Assembly (NCBI GenBank): GCA_965221555.1
Contig: OZ244895.1
Span: forward strand, 2,418,001-2,482,000
DNA length: 64,000 nucleotides
DNA from: JAJEAD01 sp965221555
Lineage (GTDB): Bacteria; Pseudomonadota; Gammaproteobacteria; HK1
Reading direction: 5' to 3'
Below, one piece after another: positions 43,390 through 50,738 of the stretch. Under the pieces are notes generated by a model. That model was not told where the DNA came from. It saw only the letters and a program-made list of their open reading frames with translations, and did not search any database. The first letter of the stretch is position 1, and each line of letters begins with the position of its first letter. The translations under genes and the position numbers were made by a program.

Positions 43390-43722
43390 GCCCGGATGGC
43401 GGAACAGGTAGACGCAGCGGACTCGTTTGGGTCCCCGGGGGGGAAACTCTCCGGTGCAAAGGGGTCAAATTCGGGGAAGCCTCAACAGCCACGACTGCTG
43501 GTAATCCCGAGCTAAGCCCCGGGCTGTTTCGACGGCTTCAGGGGAAAGTGTAGAGACTAGACGGCCCCTGCCTACGTGCACGAGGTGCATAGGGCAAAGG
43601 GATAGTCCAGACCACAAATGCGCCCGACCAAGCCCGGCCGGGCGCAGTAGCGAAAGTTATAGTGGTACGTAAAATCCGCTGGCCGCAAGGCCGTGCCGGT
43701 TCGATCCCGGCTCCGGGCACCA
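43390..43722 (+). tRNA. tRNA-Leu (anticodon TAA) interrupted by a group I intron
   Basis: Exon 1 is 43390-43423 (34 nt, GCCCGGATGG... ending GCGGACT) and exon 2 is 43670-43722 (TAAAATCCGC... ending GGGCACCA). Joined they give an 87-nt tRNA: acceptor GCCCGGA/TCCGGGC, anticodon stem GCGGA/TCCGC, loop CTTAAAA, long variable arm TGGCCGCAAGGCCG and T loop GTTCGATC. The anticodon is UAA and the intron lies between U33 and U34. The place after tRNA-Gly and tRNA-Cys matches leuZ of E. coli, which is also tRNA-Leu(UAA) but has no intron. Exon 1 length (34 nt) equals that of E. coli leuZ up to the anticodon. Confidence 0.93.
43424..43669 (+). ncRNA. Group I intron (IC3-like) in tRNA-Leu(UAA)
   Basis: 246 nt ending in G (omega-G, 43669). 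P1 is explicit: GGACUC, loop GUUU, GGGUCC, with the 5' splice after the U of a U-G wobble pair. Core motifs match the Azoarcus tRNA-Ile ribozyme: TCAAATTCGGGGAAGCCT (43465-43482, P3-P4-P6), GTGTAGAGACTAGACGGC (43548-43565, P7/P3) and ATAGTCCAG (43602-43610, P7'). A closing P9 (ACCAC with GTGGT) contains a GCGAAAGT hairpin near 43649. No homing endonuclease ORF is present. Confidence 0.92.
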
Positions 43723-43834
43723 CTGTGATGGTTTGCGCTCCGATTGCTTGTGCATGCCTGACAAACAGCGTGCGAGCGAGACGCTTTGGTCGGCATGCGG
43801 TGGCGATGGCGGCCGTGTCCTCTGGTTAACTTTA

Positions 43835-43850
43835 CATAATATGCATTATG
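43835..43850. promoter_or_regulatory. AT-rich inverted repeat downstream of tRNA-Leu
   Basis: CATAAT, 4-nt spacer, ATTATG within TTAACTTTACATAATATGCA context. Stands out from the GC-rich surroundings; could be a regulator or integrase site. Function unknown. Confidence 0.3.
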
Positions 43851-43925
43851 CGCACTTCAGGATCGACCTTGAGAAGAGCTCGCCGGAAGCCTGAAATGCG
43901 GTACCGGACGCACTCCTGAACCGAA

Positions 43926-44110
43926 CCCGGACACTTCACCGGTTTCCTGTTGCGGACGCCAACATGCTCGTGTCAGCGGGCCGTCGTACTGCGTCGCGCC
44001 GCTTTACGACGTAGTGTCCGCTACCCGCTGCGCTGCGCAGTCCTTGGGCCAAAGCTTTCCGGCCGGGCAAGCCGCGGATGTGATGCCGCTACATCCGTGA
44101 TACCGCCGCG
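43926..44110 (+). mobile_element. Decayed MITE-like element, copy E
   Basis: Starts CCCGGACACTTCACCGGTTT, then TGCGGACGCCAACATGCTCG, GTGTCAGCGGGCCG, GTAGTGTCCGCTACCC. These match copies D and F in order. The right terminal repeat cannot be found, so the 3' limit is approximate. Confidence 0.6.
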
Positions 44111-44229
44111 ACCCCACGCGGTCTTCGGTGCCAGAGAGTCCCGACGCACTCGGGCTGGGGTCCCACGCCCATCTCGAGCCCCGGTGGCGTTGCAGTCCCG
44201 GAGGTATCCCCCCCGACGCCCTCGCGTGA

Positions 44230-45417
44230 TCAGCACCCTCTACGGTAGTGCTCGATCAGAATCTCCGCGACCTCGGGGCGCGTGAACTCCGGCGGCGGCG
44301 CGATTCCGCCACTCAGCATCTCGCGAACCCTGGTGCCCGAGAGAAGGATGAAGTCCTCCGGACGATGATCCCGCACCGAGCCCATCGCCACCACTTGCTT
44401 GAGCTTCTTCGACCAGGCGGTGTGGTCGCCCCGGTAGATGTCGATCGCCAGAGCGCCGGCGGGGACTTCGTCGTCGAAGATTCGCTGCGCGTCGAAGGGG
44501 CCGTAGAAGTCACCGACGCCGGCATGGTCCCTCCCGATGACAAGGTGGGTGCAGCCCGCGTTCTGTCGGAAAATGGCATGCAGCACGGCTTCGCGCGGGC
44601 CCGCGTAGAGCATGTCGAACCCGTAACCGGCGACCATGACCGAATTGGGCGGGAAGTAGCGGTCCACCATGCACCGAATCGCTTCTTCGCGCACCGAAGC
44701 GGGAATGTCGCCCGCCTTAAGCCGGCCAAGCAGCATGTGGATCAGCACGCCATCGGCACCGGTCGACTCCCTGGCCATCTTGCACAATTCCTCGTGCGCC
44801 CGGTGCATGGGATTGCGGGTCTGGAACGCGACGACCTTCTCCCAGCCTCGCCGGGCGATTTCCGCCCTGATGGAGCCCGCGGTCCGGAAGGTTCCCGGGA
44901 AGTCCTCTTCGAAGTAGCTGTGGTTCAGCACTTCGATGGGACCGGCTACGAGATGGCGGCCGAGGCGGCGAAAGGTCCGCACTCCGGGATGCTCGTCGTC
45001 GAGCGTGCCGTAGACGCGCTCGGTGATGAGATCGAAGTCTCGGTCTTCGATGCGAGTGACCGACTCGACGTCCTGAATGGCGAGCACGGGCTGGCCGGGG
45101 CGATTGGGGTCTCGAAGCGCAATGCGGGATCCGGCGTCGATGCCGCGCGCGTCGGTGCACAGGTTCAACACCGGGATGGGCCAGAAGAGGCCCGCCGTGG
45201 TGCGCATCTTCTCCGCGACCAGGAGGGCATCGGGGAGATCCATGAAGCCGTCGAGGGGGCTGAAATACCCCGCCCCAAGCATGACCGCGTTGGCGGCGGC
45301 GGCGGAGTTGAGAAGCAGGGAAGGCAGCTCCTGCGCTTCGCCGAGCAGTGCTTGTCGCCGTGTGCCCTCCTCCACAAAGCGTGAATTCAGGTGAGCGGAG
45401 CCGTGCGCTTCGATCAT
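44230..45417 (-). CDS. sat: Sulfate adenylyltransferase (ATP sulfurylase, Sat type)
   Basis: 395 residues from the ATG at 45417 (MIEAHGSAHLNSRFVEEG); the frame is open 27 codons upstream. Sat interconverts sulfate plus ATP with APS plus pyrophosphate. The homo-oligomeric Sat type, not CysDN, is shown by YFSPLDGFM, the active-site QTRNPMHRAHE, the APS-binding GRDHAGVGDFYGPFDAQ, and LLSGTRVREMLSGGIAPPPEFTRPEV. This type serves assimilation or, in sulfur oxidisers, runs backward with AprAB. No APS reductase or kinase is nearby, so direction cannot be decided. Confidence 0.95.
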   Translation of the reverse strand: MIEAHGSAHLNSRFVEEGTRRQALLGEAQELPSLLLNSAAAANAVMLGAGYFSPLDGFMDLPDALLVAEKMRTTAGLFWPIPVLNLCTDARGIDAGSRIALRDPNRPGQPVLAIQDVESVTRIEDRDFDLITERVYGTLDDEHPGVRTFRRLGRHLVAGPIEVLNHSYFEEDFPGTFRTAGSIRAEIARRGWEKVVAFQTRNPMHRAHEELCKMARESTGADGVLIHMLLGRLKAGDIPASVREEAIRCMVDRYFPPNSVMVAGYGFDMLYAGPREAVLHAIFRQNAGCTHLVIGRDHAGVGDFYGPFDAQRIFDDEVPAGALAIDIYRGDHTAWSKKLKQVVAMGSVRDHRPEDFILLSGTRVREMLSGGIAPPPEFTRPEVAEILIEHYRRGC

Positions 45418-45602
45418 GATTAGGGAAGCGGGGACGCCGCCGACGAGGGGGGCCGACCCTAGCACAAGTCCGGCGTCGAAGTTTCGGCCGCGGCCCATGA
45501 TTCGACCATTCGATTAGAATCGAATCATGTTCTGCGCGGGCCTATTCGTGCCGGGGGAGTATGGGTCCGTCCGGTCCCCGCCGTTTCCAGGGATCGGGCC
45601 AG

Positions 45603-46334
45603 GTGACGATTGAAGCGACGCGCGGGCGGCGCCTCGCGGCGGAAGCGCTGGGCACCGCGGCGCTCCTGGCCACCGTGGTGGGATCGGGAATCATGGCGGA
45701 GAGCCTCGCCGGGGGGAATGTCGCGATCGCGCTGCTTGGCAACACGATTCCCACCGGCGCCATTCTCGTGGTGCTGATCATGGGGTTGGGACCCATCTCC
45801 GGGGCGCACTTCAACCCCGCGGTCACGCTGGCGTTTCTGATGCGTGGCGAAATCGGGCTCGCGATGGCGGGCGCCTACGTCGCGGTTCAGATCGCGGGCG
45901 GGCTGGGCGGCATGCTCGCGGCCCACGCCATGTTCGACCTCCCCCTGTTGCAGGTGAGCGCCAACGAGCGCAGCGGGGCGGCGCAGTGGTTTTCCGAGTG
46001 GGTGGCGACCTTCGGTCTGGTGAGCACGATTCTCTGCGTACTGTGCTACCGGGCGGCCGCGGTACCTTGGGCGGTCGGCCTGTACATCACCGCCGCATAC
46101 TGGTTTACCGCCTCCACCTCCTTCGCCAATCCCGCGGTCACGGTGGCCCGGAGCTGGACGGACACCTTCTCCGGCATCGCGCCGGGGCACGCTCCCGGAT
46201 TCATCCTCGCCCAGTTGCTCGGTGCGCTCAGTGCGGCCGTCGTGTGCGGATGGTTGCTGCGAGGCAGCGCCGCCCTGCCCCGCTCCGGGGAGTCTCCTCG
46301 AGATGAGAAGTCTCGCCGGGGCGATTACGCGTAG
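45603..46334 (+). CDS. MIP/aquaporin-family channel
   Basis: 243 residues from a GTG at 45603; the ATG at 45561 has its GGGGGAG too close to serve. Six membrane spans and both half-helix motifs are present: GAHFNPAVTLAF and TSFANPAVTVARS. This subgroup, starting RRLAAEALGTAALLATVVGSGIMAE, is common in bacteria and sometimes lies in arsenic-resistance operons, but no ars genes are here. Whether it passes water, glycerol or metalloids is not decidable. Its last codons overlap the panB end by 10 nt through the palindrome TACGCGTA. Confidence 0.88.
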   Translation: MTIEATRGRRLAAEALGTAALLATVVGSGIMAESLAGGNVAIALLGNTIPTGAILVVLIMGLGPISGAHFNPAVTLAFLMRGEIGLAMAGAYVAVQIAGGLGGMLAAHAMFDLPLLQVSANERSGAAQWFSEWVATFGLVSTILCVLCYRAAAVPWAVGLYITAAYWFTASTSFANPAVTVARSWTDTFSGIAPGHAPGFILAQLLGALSAAVVCGWLLRGSAALPRSGESPRDEKSRRGDYA

Positions 46335-47143
46335 ATGTGTTCGGGAGCCGGGTAGCTTCCCGCTTTCACCGCGCTCACGAAGGCGCCAATCGCAGCCCGA
46401 ATATCCGGCGAACCGGACAGGAAGTTCTTCACGAACTTCGGAGACTTCCCGGCACTCACTCCCAGTACGTCGTGGAGGACGAGGATCTGCCCGTCGGTGG
46501 CATCGCCCGCGCCGATTCCGATGACGGGGATCTGGACCGCCTCGGTGATCTTCCGTCCCACTTCACCCGGAACGGCCTCCACCAGCAGCAGGTCGGCGCC
46601 GGCATCCTCGAGCTCGGTGGCCTGCAGGACGAGCTCGTCGGCTTGCGACTGGCTGCGGCCCTGAACCCGGAACCCTCCCAGCTTGTGCACCGTCTGCGGC
46701 GTGAGGCCGAAGTGCGCGCACACCGGAATGCCGTTGCGGGACAACGCGGCGACGATGGGGGTCTGGGCTCGACCGAGCTCCACCTTGACGCACTGGGCCA
46801 GGCCTTCCTGCATGAGGCGAGCGCTGTTCTTGAGCGCGGCCTTGACGTTCGGGTAGCTCATGAAGGGCAGATCCGCCATCAGGAGCGAACGGGTGCGGCC
46901 GCGGGCGACGCCGCGGCAGTGGTAGATGATGTCTTCCACGCGCACCGGCACGGTCGTGTCATGGCCCTGGATCATCATGCCGAGCGAGTCACCCACCAGG
47001 ATCACGTCGATTCCCGCCTCGTCGAGCAGACGGGCGAATGTGGCGTCGTAAGCGGTCAGGCAGGCGATCTTCTCGCCTTTGGACTTCATGGCCCGAAGGC
47101 TTGCGGTCGTGACCGGCGATTCCGATGTGCGGGGAACGGGCAT
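46325..47143 (-). CDS. panB: 3-methyl-2-oxobutanoate hydroxymethyltransferase
   Basis: 272 residues. PanB makes ketopantoate from 2-oxoisovalerate and methylene-THF, the first step to pantothenate and CoA. Marks: CLTAYDATFARLLDEAGIDVILVGDSLGMMIQGHDTTVPV (metal-binding Asp in VGDSLG), ADLPFMSY, KVELG, HFGLTPQTVHKLGGFRVQG, LLVEAVPGEV and GIGAGDATDGQILVLHDVLG. Standard length. panC and panD are not in the window. Convergent with the MIP gene. Confidence 0.96.
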   Translation of the reverse strand: MPVPRTSESPVTTASLRAMKSKGEKIACLTAYDATFARLLDEAGIDVILVGDSLGMMIQGHDTTVPVRVEDIIYHCRGVARGRTRSLLMADLPFMSYPNVKAALKNSARLMQEGLAQCVKVELGRAQTPIVAALSRNGIPVCAHFGLTPQTVHKLGGFRVQGRSQSQADELVLQATELEDAGADLLLVEAVPGEVGRKITEAVQIPVIGIGAGDATDGQILVLHDVLGVSAGKSPKFVKNFLSGSPDIRAAIGAFVSAVKAGSYPAPEHIYA

Positions 47144-47294
47144 GTCTCGTCGATGCGGGTATCGCTTGGGAGTCTATCGCGATTCCCCGGCTCTCGCGTT
47201 ACGCGACCGGCCGGGGCGATGCGCGCAGTTGCGATGCCGTGGCGACCGGATCCCTTACCATGAACACGGGACGGTAACGCGGAGCGAGACGCGG

Positions 47295-48296
47295 GTGGGC
47301 AGGGTCATCGTGATACAGGGTGCGAGCGGGGCGCATGAGATCCCCGGTCTTTCCGACCTCGAAGGCGAGGCGGTGCTTCGGTTTGCGCAACGCGAGGAAG
47401 AGCTTCGGGAAGCTCTGCGCGATGCGGAAATCCTCCTCGGCTGGAACTTCCGGGCCCGGATGCTGCGCAAGGCATGGACGGACGGCGGGAAGCTTCAGTG
47501 GGTTCACTGGTGCGGCGCCGGCGTAGACGCCCTGCTCTTCCCGGAGTTGATCGAGAGCGGGGTCAAGGTAACGAACTCGCGAGGGGTCTTCGATCGTGCG
47601 ATGGCGGAATACGTTCTCGGTCTGATCATCGCCTTCGTGAAGCATTTCCCGGAAACCTGGTCATTTCAGACGACGAAGCAATGGCGTCATCGGCTGACGG
47701 ACAACATCCAGGGGAAGCGGGTGCTGGTCGTCGGAGCCGGCAGCATCGGCCGGACCATTGCCCGGCTGTGTTGGCAGGCCGGGATGCGGGTGTACGGCGT
47801 AGGGAGAAGTGCGCGCTCCCACGATGTCGACTTCGGTGTCGTCCACGCCTGCGACCGATTGGGCGAAGCGTTGCCGGACGCGGACTTCGTGGTCATCGCG
47901 GCGCCGCTCACCGCGCAGACGCGAAGACTCTTCTCGACCGAGCAATTTCGTCTCATGAAGCCGACGGCGCGAATCGTCAACGTCGGTCGGGGGGCGATCA
48001 TCGACGAGACGGCCCTCATCGGCGCGCTGCGCGCCAACGAGATCGCGGGGGCGGCGCTCGACGTCTTCGAACAGGAACCCCTGCCGGAAGAAAGCCCGCT
48101 TTGGTCCATGTCGAACGTCATCGTCTCGCCGCACATGTCAGGAGACTTCTACGCGTCCGCGGATGCTCTGGCCAGAGTGTTCCTGGAGAACTATCGCCGC
48201 TATTGCGCGGGCGAGAGTCTGCTCAATCCGATCGACAAGCACCTCGGCTTCGTCCCTTCCGAACCGCAGCGCACGGCGCTGCGAGGCACCGGATAG
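47295..48296 (+). CDS. D-isomer specific 2-hydroxyacid dehydrogenase
   Basis: 333 residues from a GTG at 47295 (MGRVIVIQG); the longer frame upstream overlaps panB antisense and lacks homology. NAD(P)-dependent reduction of a 2-oxo acid is expected. Rossmann core: VLVVGAGSIGRTIARLCWQAGMRVYGVGR. Catalytic set: Arg in VNVGRGAIIDE, Glu in DVFEQEPLPEESPLW and His in VSPHMSGD. Substrate-side region CGAGVDALLFPELIESGVKVTNSRGVFDRAMAEYVLG is typical. Exact substrate unknown. The MITE copy D begins 93 nt after its stop. Confidence 0.92.
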   Translation: MGRVIVIQGASGAHEIPGLSDLEGEAVLRFAQREEELREALRDAEILLGWNFRARMLRKAWTDGGKLQWVHWCGAGVDALLFPELIESGVKVTNSRGVFDRAMAEYVLGLIIAFVKHFPETWSFQTTKQWRHRLTDNIQGKRVLVVGAGSIGRTIARLCWQAGMRVYGVGRSARSHDVDFGVVHACDRLGEALPDADFVVIAAPLTAQTRRLFSTEQFRLMKPTARIVNVGRGAIIDETALIGALRANEIAGAALDVFEQEPLPEESPLWSMSNVIVSPHMSGDFYASADALARVFLENYRRYCAGESLLNPIDKHLGFVPSEPQRTALRGTG

Positions 48297-48389
48297 GACT
48301 GGCCAGTCGTCCCCGCCGCAGAGGGAGCGAACCGGTATCCGCCCGTTCTCCGCGGGCGGATGGGCGCCGCACTCGTGGCGACGTCCCAG

Positions 48390-48565
48390 CCCGGATATTT
48401 CACCGATTTCCTACTGCGGACGCCAATATGCTCGCGTCAGCGGGTCGTACTCCCTCAAGCCGCTTCGACTTCGTGTCAGCTACGCCTTCAGCGTCTTTCG
48501 GTCCGTGCGCCCCACTGTCACGGCATCTTGGCGCCCTCGTGACGAAAATCGGTGAAATATCCGGG
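48390..48565 (+). mobile_element. MITE-like element, copy D (176 bp, perfect CCAG duplication)
   Basis: Terminal repeats are nearly perfect: CCCGGATATTTCACCGATTT and AAATCGGTGAAATATCCGGG. Flanked by CCAG at 48386-48389 and 48566-48569. Interior as in copy A: GCGGACGCCAATATGCTCGC, CGTACTCCCTCAAGCCGC, TCAGCGTCTTTCGGTCCGTG. It ends 8 nt beyond the fixJ-like stop side (48574). No ORF. Confidence 0.9.
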
Positions 48566-48573
48566 CCAGGGGT

Positions 48574-49185
48574 TCATCGCTCCAGTGCGGTATTCATTCG
48601 CACGAGCTCGGCCAGGGTGCGGGCTCTCATCTTGTCCATCACGTGGGAACGGTGCACCTCGACCGTGCGCTGGCTGAGGCCGAGGTCGATGGCGATGACC
48701 TTGTTCGCCTTTCCCTGAATCACCATGTCCATCACCTCGCGTTCGCGACGCGTGAGGGAGGAGATCCTCTTTGCGATGTCCTGCTTGACCTCCTCCACGT
48801 TCCGGCGGCGACGGTTCTGTTCCAGCGCCAGATTTATCCGATCGAGAAGCTCCTGGTCCCGGAACGGCTTCTGGATGAAGTCCACGGCGCCGCGCTTCAT
48901 CGCCTCCACCGCCATGGGCACGTCGCCATGTCCGGTGATGAAGACGACCGGCAGAGTGGAGCCGCGTTCGTTCAGACGCTCCTGAAGCTCCAGACCGCTC
49001 ATGCCGGGCATGCGGATATCCAGCACCAGGCAGCCCCGCCGTGCGTTGTCGTAATCCGCGAGGAAATCGTGGGCGGAGGGATAGGTCGCGACCTCGAGGC
49101 CTACCGAGTCGATGAGGTCGCTGAGCGAATCTCGTACCGCATCGTCGTCATCGACGACGAATATCGTGGGAGCCGAGTCGTTCAT
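48574..49185 (-). CDS. FixJ-family response regulator
   Basis: 203 residues from the ATG at 49185, which overlaps the kinase stop (ATGA). The receiver is intact: FVVDDDDAVRDSL, phospho-acceptor D56 in LVLDIRMPGMSGLEL, FITGHGDVPMAVEAMKRGAVDFIQKPF. The LuxR-type output is SLTRREREVMDMVIQGKANKVIAIDLGLSQRTVEVHRSHVMDKM. It is closely FixJ/TodT-like. Partner kinase is the adjacent gene. Targets unknown. Confidence 0.93.
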   Translation of the reverse strand: MNDSAPTIFVVDDDDAVRDSLSDLIDSVGLEVATYPSAHDFLADYDNARRGCLVLDIRMPGMSGLELQERLNERGSTLPVVFITGHGDVPMAVEAMKRGAVDFIQKPFRDQELLDRINLALEQNRRRRNVEEVKQDIAKRISSLTRREREVMDMVIQGKANKVIAIDLGLSQRTVEVHRSHVMDKMRARTLAELVRMNTALER

Positions 49186-50738
49186 TGGAGCCACCCCGTC
49201 GCCTTTGGCAAGGAGAAGTGGAAAGTCACTCCCCGGTCGGGATTGCGCGTGAACCAGAAACGCCCACCGTGGGCGCTGACGATCGAGTGGCTTATGGACA
49301 GTCCCATGCCCATACCGGCCACCTTCGTGGTGAAGAAAGGTTCGAAAAGGTGCTGCTCGTGCACCTTGGTGATGCCGGTGCCCCGGTCGCAAACCGAAAC
49401 CTCCACGAAGTTGTCGCGCTCTTCGGTGCGGACCATCAGACGACTCTCGCCCTTGGCCACCATGCCCATCGCGTCGATCGCATTGCGCAGCAGGTTGAGA
49501 ATCACCTGTTCGATTTGAACCGGGTCCGCGAGCACTCGGCTGGGGCACTCGGTGAACGAGGTCTCGACCACGACATCGTGAATGCGGGCATCGATTTCGG
49601 CGAGCCTCAGGCTGTCGCACACCAGTTCATTGATATCGAGCAGCTCGCGCTGGCTTTCTCGCTTCTTCACCAGGTTGCGCAGTCGGCGGACCACCTCTCC
49701 GGCACGCTGGGCCTGTTCGTCGATCTTCATGAGGGATGAGGAGAGCTTCTCGCCGTCGAGTTGTCCTGCGCTCACGCGGCGGTAGGCGGCGTTGGTGTAG
49801 TTCGCAATGGCGGACAGGGGCTGGTTGATCTCGTGGGCGATACTTGCCGCCATCTCTCCCATGACATTGAGCCGATCCACGTGCGCGAGCCGCTCCCGAT
49901 GCTCGCGCGCGTCCTCCTCGGCCTTCATCCGCTCGGTCAGATCCTCCACCTGCACCACGAACATCTCGGGTCGCCCCTGGTCGCCGCGTACCACACCATT
50001 GTGCAAAACGACGTGAACCACCCGACCGTCCTTGTGCACGTAGCGCTTCTGGTAGGTGTAGGTATCCCCCTCTCCTCGCAGCGCTTCGTCCATCAGGCTC
50101 ACGGTGAGGGGCAGGTCTTCCGGAAAAGTGAAGTCGCGAAATGTCATCCGGACGATCTCGCGCTGGGTGTAGCCGAGCATCTTGCAGAAGGAGAGATTTG
50201 CGCTCAGGACGGTGCCGTCGAGTCCGACGGTGCAGATCGGTATCGGAGCGTTCTCGATCGTCAGGCGCAGTTCATGTTCGCGCTGAGTCAGGCGCCTCTC
50301 GATCTTCTTGCGTTCGCTGATGTCGCGGATGATGCCGACGAAGCGCGGTACCTGCGAGCGAACCTCTCCCAGCGCAAGCTCGACGGGAAAGGTCGAGCCG
50401 TCCCGGCGGTGAGCCACCAGCTCTCGGCTGCCGGCCAACTGGGGGCGGCCGGCCGCTGGTTCAGGGACCAGGGGCACTTGCTTCTCTCCCTGGCGGCTCT
50501 CGGACATGAGCATGCCGACCTTTCTTCCCATCACTTCTTCGGGGGAGAAGCCGAAGAGCCGCTCGGCGCTCGCGTTGAGTCCCTCGATCCTGCCCTCGGC
50601 GTCCATGATCACGATGCCGTCCACCGCCGCGTCGAGCAGCGCGGAAAACTCTGCCTCCGTCAGGCGTGCCCGTTCGTCGGCCACCGGAGAGCGGGAGGGG
50701 GCGGGCCGCAGCGCCATGGAATCGATCTCGGTCTCCAC
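49182..50738 (-). CDS. PAS-PAS sensor histidine kinase (FixL-like)
   Basis: 518 residues from a GTG at 50738 that shares its G with the holB TAG. Two PAS domains (about residues 25-145 and 155-275), then the dimer domain with His302 in SIAHEINQPLSAIANY, then the ATPase domain with NLLRNAIDAM (N box), CDRGTGI and GMGMGLSISHSIV (G boxes). No membrane span, so it is cytoplasmic. The first PAS resembles FixL (RRDGSTFPVELALGE) but no His is seen at the usual heme-ligand place before that segment, so oxygen sensing through heme is unlikely. Coupled to the FixJ-like regulator. Confidence 0.92.
   Translation of the reverse strand: METEIDSMALRPAPSRSPVADERARLTEAEFSALLDAAVDGIVIMDAEGRIEGLNASAERLFGFSPEEVMGRKVGMLMSESRQGEKQVPLVPEPAAGRPQLAGSRELVAHRRDGSTFPVELALGEVRSQVPRFVGIIRDISERKKIERRLTQREHELRLTIENAPIPICTVGLDGTVLSANLSFCKMLGYTQREIVRMTFRDFTFPEDLPLTVSLMDEALRGEGDTYTYQKRYVHKDGRVVHVVLHNGVVRGDQGRPEMFVVQVEDLTERMKAEEDAREHRERLAHVDRLNVMGEMAASIAHEINQPLSAIANYTNAAYRRVSAGQLDGEKLSSSLMKIDEQAQRAGEVVRRLRNLVKKRESQRELLDINELVCDSLRLAEIDARIHDVVVETSFTECPSRVLADPVQIEQVILNLLRNAIDAMGMVAKGESRLMVRTEERDNFVEVSVCDRGTGITKVHEQHLFEPFFTTKVAGMGMGLSISHSIVSAHGGRFWFTRNPDRGVTFHFSLPKATGWLQ

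Larger units (their letters stand above)
43723..44229. other. Intergenic region after tRNA-Leu, with a decayed MITE
   Basis: 507 nt. An AT-rich island at 43825-43852 contains the inverted repeat CATAAT-ATGC-ATTATG (43835-43850). From 43926 the sequence resembles the left part of the MITE family. No protein gene is supported. Confidence 0.5.

Noticed and set aside
43424..43669. Homing endonuclease inside the intron
   Set aside because: 246 nt is filled by ribozyme helices; no LAGLIDADG, HNH or GIY motif in any frame.
43390..43722. tmRNA or a tRNA-like pseudogene
   Set aside because: No tag-peptide frame or tmRNA ends. Exons form a perfect tRNA-Leu and the insert has group I core motifs.
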